Notes under the pieces: generated by a model
What the model was told of the DNA's origin: nothing
What the model saw: the letters and a program-made list of their open reading frames with translations, nothing else
The model's database searches: none
Assembly (NCBI RefSeq): GCF_002733835.1
Contig: NZ_NVWY01000004.1
Span: forward strand, 62,001-126,000
Origin: Alcanivorax sp.
Lineage (GTDB): Bacteria > Pseudomonadota > Gammaproteobacteria > Pseudomonadales > Alcanivoracaceae
DNA: 64,000 bases
Direction: 5' to 3'
Position numbers and translations under genes: made by a program
Shown: positions 33,650 to 42,778 of the stretch, one piece after another
How positions within the stretch are numbered: position 1 is the stretch's first letter
How the letters are laid out: the number at the start of each line of letters is the position of its first letter

Positions 33650-33955
33650 ATGATGTCAGATAAAAAGGATTTTACCGCCCGCGCCCGTCAGCAGCTTGAG
33701 GACTGGGACTACCAGCTGGATCGGCTGTCGGCACGGCTGAACGATTTGCGTGATGAATGGCGCGATGAGGCCCGGGAAAAGCTCAACGAAATGAAAGGCC
33801 GGCGCAGCGAGTTCGAGGAAAAACTGGAGCGGCTGGAATCCCATGGCGATGACGCCTGGGATGACATCAAAGCCGGGCTTGAAATCGCCTGGGATGGTCT
33901 GAAAACCGGTTTTCTCGCCGCCAAGAGTGAATTCGAAGACAACAAGAAGCACTGA
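33650..33955 (+). CDS. Small coiled-coil stress-type protein
   Basis: A 101-residue, highly charged helical protein (heptads through about 20-65, LDRLSARLNDLRDEWRDEAR). It resembles small stress proteins annotated as sll1863-like or hypothetical. It follows the Usp gene after 21 bases with AGAGAGG before the ATG, so a linked stress role is likely. ATG ATG begins the frame. Confidence 0.7.
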   Translation: MMSDKKDFTARARQQLEDWDYQLDRLSARLNDLRDEWRDEAREKLNEMKGRRSEFEEKLERLESHGDDAWDDIKAGLEIAWDGLKTGFLAAKSEFEDNKKH

Positions 33956-33967
33956 GCACATGAAAAC

Positions 33968-33994
33968 GATGACGCCGGCGCTGCCTGCGTCATC
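33968..33994. terminator. Weak bidirectional hairpin between convergent genes
   Basis: GATGACGC (33968-33975) and GCGTCATC (33987-33994) form an 8-bp stem between the convergent genes ending at 33955 and 34006. There is no T-run, so termination is uncertain. Confidence 0.4.
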
Positions 33995-34005
33995 GCCCAA
34001 GCCTG

Positions 34006-34785
34006 TCAGGCGCCCTGCTCTGCCCTGCGAAACACCGGCTTCAACGTTGTGGATTCCGCCTCACAATAGCGATAGCCCGCCACATCAAATTGTTTCAGCT
34101 TGCCCGGATCCTTCAATCCTTTTCTGATAATCCAGGCCGCCATCAGGCCGCGCGCCTTCTTGGCATAAAAACTGATAACCTTGTACTTGCCGTTTTTTTC
34201 GTCCTGAAAAACGGGCTCAATGATGGTGCCGGCAACGTCCTTCTTCTTCACCGATTTGAAGTACTCGTTGGACGCCAGATTCACCAGGGTATCGGTTTTG
34301 GCCGCCTTCATGTCCTTGTTCAGCAAGTCGGTAATGGTGCTGCCCCAGAAGGCATACAAATCCTTGCCGCGAACGTTATCCAGTCGTGTGCCCATTTCCA
34401 GCCGATAAGGCTGCATCAGGTCCAGTGGGCGCAGCACCCCATACAAGCCGGAGAGCATGCGGAATCGCGACTGGGCATCGTTGAGCTGGTTGTCTGTGAA
34501 CGATTCGATGTCCAGGCCGGTATACACATCGCCTTTGAAAGCAAACGCCGCCGGGCGGGCATTTTTCTTGTTGAAGGGGCGAGCCCACAAGGAAAAACGC
34601 TCTGCATTCAGATGGGCGATTTTGTCACTGACACTCATCAGGCTGCTGATATCTGCCGGCGAAAGCTGGCGTGCACGCTCAATCAGCACCTCGCTATCGT
34701 CAAGCAAGCGGGGTTGCGTGGCTTTCAGTGCCGGTAATTCACTCTCGTAATCCAGCGTTTTTGCCGGCGAGACAACAATCAACAT
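34006..34785 (-). CDS. yaaA: Peroxide-stress protein YaaA
   Basis: The 259-residue protein starts MLIVVSPAKTLDYES and includes ARPFNKKNARPAAFAFKGDVYTGLD and SGLYGVLRPLDLMQPYRLEMG, hallmarks of YaaA (DUF328), which lowers free iron and binds DNA in peroxide stress. AAGGAG precedes the ATG. Length typical. Confidence 0.95.
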   Translation of the reverse strand: MLIVVSPAKTLDYESELPALKATQPRLLDDSEVLIERARQLSPADISSLMSVSDKIAHLNAERFSLWARPFNKKNARPAAFAFKGDVYTGLDIESFTDNQLNDAQSRFRMLSGLYGVLRPLDLMQPYRLEMGTRLDNVRGKDLYAFWGSTITDLLNKDMKAAKTDTLVNLASNEYFKSVKKKDVAGTIIEPVFQDEKNGKYKVISFYAKKARGLMAAWIIRKGLKDPGKLKQFDVAGYRYCEAESTTLKPVFRRAEQGA

Positions 34786-34859
34786 GCCCTTCTCCTTTAC
34801 ATATGCCTGCTGGGATTATATGAATCAGGAAAGGTCAGGTCTGCATCTGTGGAGGATAA

Positions 34860-35339
34860 ATGCGCCTATTGCTTGTATTAACTGTGGTTATCGCGGTCTC
34901 TGCCCTGTTATGGGGGAGCTGGCAGTGGGGCCGGCGTCCGTTTTTGCTGATCGCCAGTCTGGTGCTGGCCGGATTGATCGTGCTGGCCGTCGGTGTGTGG
35001 CAAGGCGGCAAGGATGATCAGGTATATTTGCCACCCAAGGGAGTGGAACTGGCCCTTTCGGAAATTCGTGACTCGGAATCCGGCGTGCGGCTTAGCGGCA
35101 CGGTTCGCAATGAAGGCAAGCAGGATATAGCCGCACTCTCCCTGCAGGCACAGGCGCTGCATTGCCGGTCAGCGGATGATTGTCAGGTCATTTATCAGCA
35201 GCACATTACCCTGCAGATGTATCTGCCCCGCGGCAGTGAATATCAATTTGCGGTTGTCAGCCGTCACCCGGAGGAAAAAACGCGGGTGGATCGCTGGCAA
35301 CTGAGGGTGGTGGAAAAACTGGCCTACCCGGAAGCGTAA
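34860..35339 (+). CDS. Membrane-anchored hypothetical with beta-rich domain
   Basis: A 159-residue protein with two N-terminal helices (RLLLVLTVVIAVSALLW and FLLIASLVLAGLIVLAVG) and a periplasmic domain with two cysteines (HCRSADDCQ) that could pair. The domain pattern, beta strands around GTVRNEGKQDI, resembles FxLYD-like folds. GGAGG precedes the ATG. No function known. Confidence 0.7.
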   Translation: MRLLLVLTVVIAVSALLWGSWQWGRRPFLLIASLVLAGLIVLAVGVWQGGKDDQVYLPPKGVELALSEIRDSESGVRLSGTVRNEGKQDIAALSLQAQALHCRSADDCQVIYQQHITLQMYLPRGSEYQFAVVSRHPEEKTRVDRWQLRVVEKLAYPEA

Positions 35340-35415
35340 TAAGGCACGCAAGACCGGGCTGGCATGATCTGACATGAATCGTCACAATGCGGCTTCCAAA
35401 CTCCCAGGAGTCATT

Positions 35416-36252
35416 ATGGCATCACTGATTCCCGGCCAGCTCACCCCCATCGGCGACCACGCCTGGCGGGTACTGGCGCGCAACCCGGGCATGATGACCG
35501 GGCCAGGCACCAACAGTTATTTGTTTGGCAGGGACAGCCTTACCGTTATTGACCCCGGCCCGGAGGATCAAGAGCACCTGCAGGCATTATTGCAGGCCGC
35601 ACGCGCGCTGGATAAGCCGATTACTCAGGTCATCGTGACTCACACTCACCGCGATCACTCTCCCGGCGCACTGGCCCTGGTGGCCGCCACCGGTGCTCGC
35701 TGCCTGGGACCTTCTGTGCCAGATGATGGGCTGCAGGATGAAAGCTGGCATGCGGACCGCCTGTTAACTGAAGGCGATACGGTGAATTGTGGCGGTGTCA
35801 GCCTGACAGCCATTGAGACCCCGGGCCATGTGGGAAACCATCTTTGCTACCTGAGCGAACAGGGTTTGCTATTCACCGGCGACCACTTGATCCAGGGCTC
35901 CACGGTAGTGATCGCCCCCCCTTCTGGCTCCATGCAGGCGTACTTTGCTTCGCTGAGAAAATTGCAAAATCGGGGCATTACCCTGATGGCTCCAGGTCAT
36001 GGCGATGTCATCAGCCACCCGGAAGACACCCTTTCACAAACCCTGGCCCACCGGCAGAAACGAGAAGACAAGGTAGTCGACTGTCTGACGGCAACGGCGC
36101 AACCATTGGCAACACTGGTAACGGCGGTATATGACGATGTGCCGGCCTTTTTGCACGGAGTGGCACAGCTTTCATTGAATGCTCATCTGATCAAGCTGGC
36201 CGCAGAAGGCAAGGCATCTGAAACGGCGAGTGGCTGGGCGTTGCAATCCTGA
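35416..36252 (+). CDS. MBL-fold metallo-hydrolase (LACTB2-like)
   Basis: The 278-residue enzyme has the metal motif T-H-T-H-R-D-H-S-P-G (about 75), a downstream E-T-P-G-H-V-G-N-H, F-T-G-D-H and a C-terminal winged-helix-like region as in LACTB2/RNase-like MBL proteins. It probably hydrolyses RNA or thioesters. ATG at 35416 has AGGAG 5 bases before it; ATG at 35374 would add 14 residues. Confidence 0.85.
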   Translation: MASLIPGQLTPIGDHAWRVLARNPGMMTGPGTNSYLFGRDSLTVIDPGPEDQEHLQALLQAARALDKPITQVIVTHTHRDHSPGALALVAATGARCLGPSVPDDGLQDESWHADRLLTEGDTVNCGGVSLTAIETPGHVGNHLCYLSEQGLLFTGDHLIQGSTVVIAPPSGSMQAYFASLRKLQNRGITLMAPGHGDVISHPEDTLSQTLAHRQKREDKVVDCLTATAQPLATLVTAVYDDVPAFLHGVAQLSLNAHLIKLAAEGKASETASGWALQS

Positions 36253-36303
36253 CGCCCGACGCCGCCTTTCACCAAAGATCAGGACCAAAGGTCAGGCCAC
36301 CCG

Positions 36304-37254
36304 CTATAACCAGCCCTTTCGTTTGAAATACCAGTACGGCGCCATGCCGGACAGCACCATCAGCCCAATGGCCATGGGGTACCCAAAGCGGAAATCCAGC
36401 TCCGGCATGACCTCGAAGTTCATTCCGTAAATGCTGGCAATCATGGTGGGCGGCAGGAACACCACCGCCGCGATGGAAAAGATCTTGATGATCTGATTCT
36501 GCTGGATATTGATGAAGCCCTGGGCTGCATCCATCAGGAAGTTGATCTTGTCGAACAGGAAAGTCGTGTGTGACAGCAGAGTGTCCAGGTCGTGCTGGAT
36601 TTCCGCACAGGTACGCCGGCGCACCTTGTCCGATCGCACATAGCGCTGAATAAACGAGATGGATCGCTGGGTATCCATCAGACACAGGCGGATTTTTCCG
36701 TTGGTGTCTTCCAGCTGTGCCAGGCGTTCAATGTCCTCTTCCAGCTCCCCGTTTTCTTCTTCAAGCACGCTATAGCCGACTTTTTCCAGGTCCCGGTGCA
36801 CGTCTTCCAAGGCATCCGCCAGATTTTCCACTTTCTGGTCGAGAATACTCAGCAGGATGTCCAGGGGTTGCGATACCTTGACCCAGCCCCGCCGCACACG
36901 CAGGCGCAGCAAGCGGAAATCCGGCAACCGGGAATCGCGGAACGAGAGCAGCCGCCCTTCCTGTACCACAAAGGCCACCGTGGAAGTCCGGGCCCGACCT
37001 TCCGACTGGAACAGGAACAGGGAGTGAACGTGGAGCCCCTGCTCATCACTGAAAAAGCGGGCCGAGGCTTCAATTTCTTCCATGTCGTCGGAATCGGGCA
37101 GTTCCGCCTGGAGAAATTGCTGGACCAGGTTCCGCTCGTCTTCCTCGGCATCAACCAGGTCGATCCAGCTGCCGTCTTCTGCCAGGGACGGCATGATGGT
37201 GTCCACATCCTTTTCGCGCAGGACACCATTTTCGATTCGAAAGATATGCAGCAT
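36304..37254 (-). CDS. corA: Magnesium/cobalt transporter CorA
   Basis: The 316-residue protein (same length as E. coli CorA) ends with two helices and the G-M-N motif (YGMNFEVMPEL). The N-terminal cytoplasmic funnel is acidic. It imports Mg2+ by membrane potential. ATG at 37254 chosen; an upstream in-frame ATG would add about 13 residues without support. Confidence 0.93.
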   Translation of the reverse strand: MLHIFRIENGVLREKDVDTIMPSLAEDGSWIDLVDAEEDERNLVQQFLQAELPDSDDMEEIEASARFFSDEQGLHVHSLFLFQSEGRARTSTVAFVVQEGRLLSFRDSRLPDFRLLRLRVRRGWVKVSQPLDILLSILDQKVENLADALEDVHRDLEKVGYSVLEEENGELEEDIERLAQLEDTNGKIRLCLMDTQRSISFIQRYVRSDKVRRRTCAEIQHDLDTLLSHTTFLFDKINFLMDAAQGFINIQQNQIIKIFSIAAVVFLPPTMIASIYGMNFEVMPELDFRFGYPMAIGLMVLSGMAPYWYFKRKGWL

Positions 37255-37309
37255 GATGTTTCCCTGATCATCCTCGCCGGCAGCGGCCGGCAATCTTTAT
37301 AGAGCCGTT

Positions 37310-37966
37310 ATGTGTTTACCGACAACCGGGCCTCAGGCTCGGCAAACTGCTTCCCTTATCGACCTCAGTAGCAATGCGCAGCTGCATCACTGGGCGGGTT
37401 TAATGGGGCCATCCCAAGCAGACCGCCTGCTGGCTACGTTAAGCCAGACTCTGGATTGGCAACAACCCAAGATTACCGTGTATGGGCGGCAGCACCCAGT
37501 CCCGCGGTGAACCGCCTGGCATGGCGATGCCGGGCTGCGCTATCGCTATTCCGGGCATACGCACACGGCAGCGGGCTGGCCTGCCGGGCTATTGCCGGTC
37601 AAGGCCGCGATCGAACGCGTCACCGGAAAAACCTTTAACAGTGTGCTGGCCAATCTGTACCGTAGTGGTGACGACTGCATGGGTTATCACAGCGATAACG
37701 AACCGGAGCTGGGCCATACACCTTGGGTGGCGTCCTACAATCTGGGCGCTTGCCGGGAGCTGACTTTTCGGCCGAAAGGCCCGGGCAGCCAGCGCCAGTG
37801 CCTGAGTGTGCCACTACATCATGACGATCTTTTGTTGATGTCGCCGGGCGTGCAGGCCAGCTTCGAACACGCCCTGCCCCGCCGCCGCAACCGCCCGGCC
37901 CCGCGTATCAACCTGACCTTCCGTTATATTGTTCCTGACCATGCCGTTCAGGCAAAAAACAGGTAG
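37310..37966 (+). pseudogene. alkB: AlkB-family 2OG-Fe(II) dioxygenase interrupted by in-frame TGA
   Basis: One frame from ATG 37310 to 37966 codes for an AlkB-like repair enzyme except for TGA at 37508-37510. Before it: Q-P-K-I-T-V-Y-G-R-Q-H-P-V-P-R. After it: T-A-W-H-G-D-A-G-L-R-Y-R-Y-S-G. Downstream are N-L-Y-R-S-G-D-D-C-M-G-Y-H-S-D-N-E-P-E-L-G (Fe-binding H and D) and P-R-I-N-L-T-F-R. Homologues usually have Leu at the stop position, so TTA to TGA is a likely single change. Either a true nonsense mutation, or a sequencing error. It converges with the next gene by 19 bases. Confidence 0.85.
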
Positions 37967-39171
37967 CTCAGGAAAATGGCGCTGACCAGGCCGGCGGCAT
38001 CTGCCGCCAGCCCGCACCACAGCGCATAACGGAAATCACGGATGCCGACACTGCCGAAATAGACGGTCAATACATAAAAGGTGGTTTCCGTAGAGCCCTG
38101 CATCACCGCCGCCATCCGCCCGGCCAGCGAATCCACCCCATGGGTCTGCATCACATCCACCATGGCGGCCCGCGCCCCGGAACCGCTCAAGGGCTTAAGC
38201 AGCGCCACGGGCAGTGCATCCACAAAGCGGGTGTCCAGCCCTAGCGCACCAACCCCGCTGCGAATGCCGTCCAGAAACAAGCCCAGCACGCCCCCGGCCC
38301 GCAGCATGGCAATGGCTGCCAGCATGGCCACCAGGTAAGGAATGATTTTCACCGCAAGCGTGAAGCCTTCCTTTGCCCCTTCGACAAAGGCATCGTAGCT
38401 ATCCACCCCGGACCGCCAGGCGGCGATAAAGAACACACTCAAGACAAGCAGAAGAATGCCATTGCCCAGCAGGCTGGCGAAGGTGTTGGCGGCCTCTGCC
38501 GGGGCCAGTAAAACAACGGCGCCAAGCAAACCCAGAACCGCCAGCCAGAGTCCCATTACCGTGAGCAATAGCGGGCTGGCCAGGGGAAGCTTTTGCACCC
38601 TGGCGGTAACAATCACGCCTACCAGGGTGGAAATGGTGGTTGCCATCAGCAAAGGCAGGTACACCAGCGCCGGGTCTTCTGCGCCTTGCTGGGCGCGAAA
38701 AAGCAGTACGGTGACCGGAACCAAAGTCACCGATGACGTATTGAGCACCAGAAACATGATCTGGCTGTTGGTGGCGCTGCGCGGGGACGGATTGTCTTTC
38801 TGCAGCGACTCCATGGCCTTGAGGCCCAGTGGCGTCGCGGCGTTATCCAGCCCCAGCATATTGGCCGCCAGGTTCATGGACACCGGAGCGGCGGCTTCCG
38901 GGGTTCGGGCAATGCCTGGCATGACACGGGCCAGCACCGGCGTCACCCAGCCGGACACCCGATCGGCCAGTCGGCTGGCTTCCGCCAGGCGAAACAGGCC
39001 GCTCCACAGGGCCAGCACCCCGATCAAGCCCAGGCTCACTTCAACTGCCAGATCAGCGGATTCCCACAGGGCATTGATAAGGCGCCCCGGTGCCTCCATG
39101 TCCCCGGCCATGAGCTGGATCACAGCCCCGGCGATACCCGCCAGGAAAAACAGGCTGAACAGTCTGTGCAA
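37948..39171 (-). CDS. Fused SpmA-SpmB-type nucleoside-recognition membrane protein
   Basis: The 407-residue protein has about 10-12 helices in two parts. The first contains NLAANMLGLDNAATPLGLKAM and the second LLKPLSGSGARAAMVDVM and STETTFYVLTVYFGS. These match the Gate/nucleoside-recognition domain of SpmA and SpmB, joined in one chain as in many proteobacteria. Function is unclear. Start is TTG at 39171 with GGGAG upstream; the divergent prc gene begins 164 bases on. Confidence 0.85.
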   Translation of the reverse strand: MHRLFSLFFLAGIAGAVIQLMAGDMEAPGRLINALWESADLAVEVSLGLIGVLALWSGLFRLAEASRLADRVSGWVTPVLARVMPGIARTPEAAAPVSMNLAANMLGLDNAATPLGLKAMESLQKDNPSPRSATNSQIMFLVLNTSSVTLVPVTVLLFRAQQGAEDPALVYLPLLMATTISTLVGVIVTARVQKLPLASPLLLTVMGLWLAVLGLLGAVVLLAPAEAANTFASLLGNGILLLVLSVFFIAAWRSGVDSYDAFVEGAKEGFTLAVKIIPYLVAMLAAIAMLRAGGVLGLFLDGIRSGVGALGLDTRFVDALPVALLKPLSGSGARAAMVDVMQTHGVDSLAGRMAAVMQGSTETTFYVLTVYFGSVGIRDFRYALWCGLAADAAGLVSAIFLSYLFFA

Positions 39172-39281
39172 AGTATCTCCCGTGCGCTAGGGTCATAGAA
39201 TTACGCCGATAGACGGCGCCAGGCACTGCAACTTCGTGCCATCACGATAGTCTACCCCGATAGCCGGCGATTCAACCCTGA

Positions 39282-39310
39282 ATGACCGCTCCCGGGCTGT
39301 CGGCTATACT
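39282..39310 (+). promoter_or_regulatory. Candidate prc promoter
   Basis: ATGACC (39282-39287) and TATACT (39305-39310) are separated by 17 bases, 25 bases before the prc ATG. TATACT is a strong -10; the -35 is weak. Confidence 0.45.
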
Positions 39311-39334
39311 GAAAAAAACTGTTTGAGAGCCAGT

Positions 39335-41443
39335 ATGTCATTACTCCGTAAGCTGTTCCCTCTTGCCCTTGCACTGTTGTTGCTGGGTGGGGCAATCAAA
39401 GGCGGCGGCGCCCTTCACGACTCATCGCCGGATATTCAGGGCGACCTGAAGCCGACGGAAGAGCAACTGGAAGCGGCTGAAGAAATTGCTGACAAGCTCA
39501 AGTATCACTATCGCCAGCTGGATTTCGACGATCAGCTTTCCGAACAGGTGCTGCAGCGCTACCTGAAAGACCTGGATCCCAATCGTCTGTATTTCCTGGC
39601 ATCCGACATCAAGGACTTCCAGCGCTATAACGAGATCCTGGATGACCAGCTACGCAAGGGTCAGCTGGAAGGCGGTTATACCATTTTCAATCGCTTCCAG
39701 CAGCGCCTGGAAGAGCGCCTGACCTGGTCACTGGAAACCATCGCCAATGACCTGGATTCGCTGACCTTCGACAGCAAAGAGTCGGTAAGAGTGGATCGTG
39801 AGAATGCCCCCTGGGCCAAGGACAAGGCGGCGCTGGATGAAATCTGGCAGCGCCAGCTGAAAAATGCGGTGCTCTCCATGCGCCTCAACGATTCCAGTGC
39901 GGAAGATATCGAAACGCGGCTCACTCGTCGCTACGAAAGCCAGTTGAAGCGGATCAAGCAGAATACTCCTGAGGATGTATTCCAGGTATACATGAATGCG
40001 CTGACGCAGACATTTGATCCCCACACCACCTACTTCACCCCGCACAATTCGAAAAACTTCGATATCAGCATGAGCCGCTCACTGGAAGGCATTGGTGCGG
40101 TACTGCAATACGAAGACGGCTACACCAAGGTGGTGCGTCTGGTGCCTGGTGGTCCAGCAGCCAAAGGCGGCCAACTGAAGCCTGCGGACCGCATTGTGGG
40201 TGTCTCCCAGGATGAAGAAGAGCCGGTTCCAGTGATCGGCTTGCGCCTGGATGAAGTGGTCGACCAGATCCGTGGCCCCAAGGGCACCAAAGTCAATCTG
40301 GAAATTATCCCCGCCGGCAGCCCCAGCGAGCATGACACTCGCACCATCACCATTGTGCGCAACAAGGTGGTGCTGGAAGAACAGGCCGCCAAGAAAGACA
40401 TTATCCACGTTGATCGCAATGGTCAGGACCTGAAACTGGGCATTATCGAAATCCCCGCGTTCTATCTGGATTTCGACGCCTACCACCGCGGCGACCCGAA
40501 ATACACCAGCACCACCAGCGATGTGGCCAAACTGCTGGTCGAGCTGCGCAAGGAAAATATCGATGGTCTGGTCATCGATCTGCGTAACAACGGCGGCGGC
40601 TCGCTGCTGGAAGTTAACAAGCTGGTCAGCCTGTTTATTAATCGGGGCCCCACCGTACAGGTTCGCGAATCCAGTGGCAGGGTCAGCGTCGAAGGCGACA
40701 AATTCCCCGGCGTCCTGTACGCCGGCCCCATGGCTGTTATGGTGAACCGCTACAGCGCCTCGGCATCGGAGATTTTTGCGGGCGCCATGCAGGACTATGG
40801 CCGCGCGCTGATCGTCGGCGACCAGACATACGGCAAAGGCACCGTGCAAACCCTGCTGGATCTCAATCATGGCAAGCTGAAGATGACCAATGCCAAGTTC
40901 TATCGGGTGTCGGGCTCCAGCAACCAGAACCTGGGCATCGTACCGGACGTGGGTTTGCCCTCCCTGGTAGACAAGGATGACGTGGGGGAAAGCTCTCTGC
41001 CCAACGCCCTGCCCTGGGATGAAATCAAATCAGCCAATTTCCAGCGTGTCACTGACCTGGTGCCATTCCTGCCACAACTGCGCCAGCGCCATGAAGAACG
41101 CACGGATAGCGACCCGGAATTCATCTACGTGCATTCTCTGCGCAAACTGCTCGACGTGAACCGCAACCGTACTGAGCTGTCGCTGAACGAGAAAACACGC
41201 ACTCAAATGCAGACCGAGTTCGACAAGGAACGGCTGGCCATCGAAAACAGCCGTCGCCAGGCCCGTAATGAAGATCCCCTTGAAAGCATCAAGGCGCTGC
41301 GCACACTGGAAGAACAGCGGGCGCTGGATCCGGAAAGCCATGATGAAGCCATGGACGAAGACCCCTACGTTCGCGAAACTGGTGAAATTCTGGTGGATTA
41401 CATGGATTTGCTGCGGGAAAACCAGGTTGCCCGCAAAGGCTGA
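39335..41443 (+). CDS. prc: C-terminal processing periplasmic protease (Tsp/Prc)
   Basis: The 702-residue protein has a signal peptide (about 1-25), an N-terminal DUF3340-like region, a PDZ domain (SLEGIGAVLQYEDGYTKV onward) and the S41 catalytic core with Ser in R-Y-S-A-S-A-S-E-I-F and Lys in Y-G-K-G-T-V-Q. Prc degrades misfolded and tagged proteins, and trims penicillin-binding protein 3. ATG at 39335 preferred over TTG at 39323. Confidence 0.93.
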   Translation: MSLLRKLFPLALALLLLGGAIKGGGALHDSSPDIQGDLKPTEEQLEAAEEIADKLKYHYRQLDFDDQLSEQVLQRYLKDLDPNRLYFLASDIKDFQRYNEILDDQLRKGQLEGGYTIFNRFQQRLEERLTWSLETIANDLDSLTFDSKESVRVDRENAPWAKDKAALDEIWQRQLKNAVLSMRLNDSSAEDIETRLTRRYESQLKRIKQNTPEDVFQVYMNALTQTFDPHTTYFTPHNSKNFDISMSRSLEGIGAVLQYEDGYTKVVRLVPGGPAAKGGQLKPADRIVGVSQDEEEPVPVIGLRLDEVVDQIRGPKGTKVNLEIIPAGSPSEHDTRTITIVRNKVVLEEQAAKKDIIHVDRNGQDLKLGIIEIPAFYLDFDAYHRGDPKYTSTTSDVAKLLVELRKENIDGLVIDLRNNGGGSLLEVNKLVSLFINRGPTVQVRESSGRVSVEGDKFPGVLYAGPMAVMVNRYSASASEIFAGAMQDYGRALIVGDQTYGKGTVQTLLDLNHGKLKMTNAKFYRVSGSSNQNLGIVPDVGLPSLVDKDDVGESSLPNALPWDEIKSANFQRVTDLVPFLPQLRQRHEERTDSDPEFIYVHSLRKLLDVNRNRTELSLNEKTRTQMQTEFDKERLAIENSRRQARNEDPLESIKALRTLEEQRALDPESHDEAMDEDPYVRETGEILVDYMDLLRENQVARKG

Positions 41444-41471
41444 TTTCAGCCAACGCACAGACCATGGAAAT

Positions 41472-41499
41472 AAAAACCGGCTTTATAGCCGGTTTTTTT
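41472..41499 (+). terminator. Bidirectional terminator after prc
   Basis: AAAAACCGGCT, loop TTAT, AGCCGGTTTTTTT: a strong stem with T-runs on both strands. It serves prc and the convergent DUF2236 gene ending at 41542. Confidence 0.9.
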
Positions 41500-41541
41500 G
41501 TGGCGCGCCTTGGCCACATCGCGATGCTAACAGCGTACTCG

Positions 41542-42684
41542 TCAGGCCAGTGCCTTAAAGCCCCATCGTGCCGGGTTATCGCCCAGTCCAGCTTTCAGGG
41601 TGCGCCTGCCCAGCTGGTGATTAAAGCCTTCCAGTGCCCGCTTGGCCGGGTCCGGCAACAAGCGCAAGCCGAAACTGGCTGTGGTGATCGCCGTCTTCAC
41701 CACCCTGACGGCGGCAGAGGCAGGAATGGTGCTGTGAATATTCAGATCATCTGCCACCTGGTCACCGATCAGGTAGCGACTGAACGCCAGCAGTACATCA
41801 TAGGAAAGATTAAAGGGCGGCTTGCCGGACATGTCCTTGAGCAAGGCCTTGGCCAGGGATTCACTGTCCGGCGTGGGATCATAGAGATGCGAAGTCAGCT
41901 GCATAGCCAGCACGCTCTGCTCTTCCAGTGTGCTGGTCAGCAAGGCCTCATTCACGCCCAGCAAATATCCGGCATAGCGCCAGAAATAATGCATGGACTC
42001 ATGTTCGCGCCTGGAAATCGGCAGCCCGAGACGCTTGAGCCCCCGGACCACCATAAAATCAAACTCCAGCACCGTACCGGCCATGTCTTCCTGATTGATC
42101 GGCAGGTCATACTTTTCATTGTCCCAGCGCGGATTATTGGCCAGGAATTGCCGGACCGCCGCATGTAGCAGCCGGACTTCCATCAGGGTTCGGTGCCCCA
42201 GCCCGCCGGGCCGAATGCCGTCATCCCCGACGATGTTGTGCAGCATCTGCCCGGTTTCATAGATCCGCCGGGATACATCCTTCTGTAGTCGTCCGGTGGC
42301 CACCAGCACCTGGGAGGGCTTGTTGTGGGCGTACCCTTCGACCAGGCTGGAGCACATCAGCACTAGCCCCTGTAGCGCCCCATTGCGACGATACATGCGC
42401 CGGCCCAGCTCCATTTCCTCGAAATCCACCCAGCTCGGTACCGTATAGCAATGATCCAGAAAGGCCTGGAAATCTCCCCCTTCCGTTTCAGCCCGCCGCT
42501 CCACTTCATCAAGCAACCCGGACGGGCGGGTGAATTTAATCTGTGCGGCGCAGCGATCGGCCAGCGGATCCTGCACCTGACGCCAGGCATTGAGCTTGTC
42601 GTGGGAATAGCGGTCCCACCAGATCCTTTCCTGGGGTGACTGTGGACCTTTTGCAAAACGGGTTAATTCCTGCGGCGTTGCCAT
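41542..42684 (-). CDS. DUF2236 oxygenase-like protein (MpaB/Lcp family)
   Basis: The 380-residue protein has R-R-E-H-E-S-M-H-Y-F-W-R-Y-A-G-Y-L-L-G and an R-x-L-x-E-x-R-x-L-H-A segment typical of oxygenase MpaB / latex-clearing-like (DUF2236) haem proteins. Homologous Lcp enzymes cleave polyisoprene; others act on fungal metabolites. The substrate here is unknown, plausibly a terpenoid or hydrocarbon. GAGG precedes the ATG. The 14-bp inverted repeat upstream suggests specific repression. Confidence 0.8.
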   Translation of the reverse strand: MATPQELTRFAKGPQSPQERIWWDRYSHDKLNAWRQVQDPLADRCAAQIKFTRPSGLLDEVERRAETEGGDFQAFLDHCYTVPSWVDFEEMELGRRMYRRNGALQGLVLMCSSLVEGYAHNKPSQVLVATGRLQKDVSRRIYETGQMLHNIVGDDGIRPGGLGHRTLMEVRLLHAAVRQFLANNPRWDNEKYDLPINQEDMAGTVLEFDFMVVRGLKRLGLPISRREHESMHYFWRYAGYLLGVNEALLTSTLEEQSVLAMQLTSHLYDPTPDSESLAKALLKDMSGKPPFNLSYDVLLAFSRYLIGDQVADDLNIHSTIPASAAVRVVKTAITTASFGLRLLPDPAKRALEGFNHQLGRRTLKAGLGDNPARWGFKALA

Positions 42685-42704
42685 GCATACCTCTTGATTA
42701 TTGG

Positions 42705-42746
42705 TCTATTCAGAACCCATGTCAGAACTCACGGGTTCTGAATAGA
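42705..42746. promoter_or_regulatory. 14-bp perfect inverted repeat (operator candidate) before DUF2236 gene
   Basis: TCTATTCAGAACCC (42705-42718) and GGGTTCTGAATAGA (42733-42746) are exact reverse complements with a 14-base spacer. The spacer has a further half-repeat (TCAGAACTC). It begins 20 bases before the DUF2236 start and ends about 30 before the preceding gene's stop. It looks like a TetR- or FadR-type operator, or a strong hairpin. Confidence 0.65.
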
Positions 42747-42778
42747 ACTTAGGTTAGCAGGCGGTTGCGGTCAATACA

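Noticed and set aside
37508-37510. TGA in the alkB homologue as selenocysteine or programmed readthrough
   Set aside because: The position is not catalytic and usually holds Leu, and no selenocysteine element is apparent after it. A point mutation or error is simpler.
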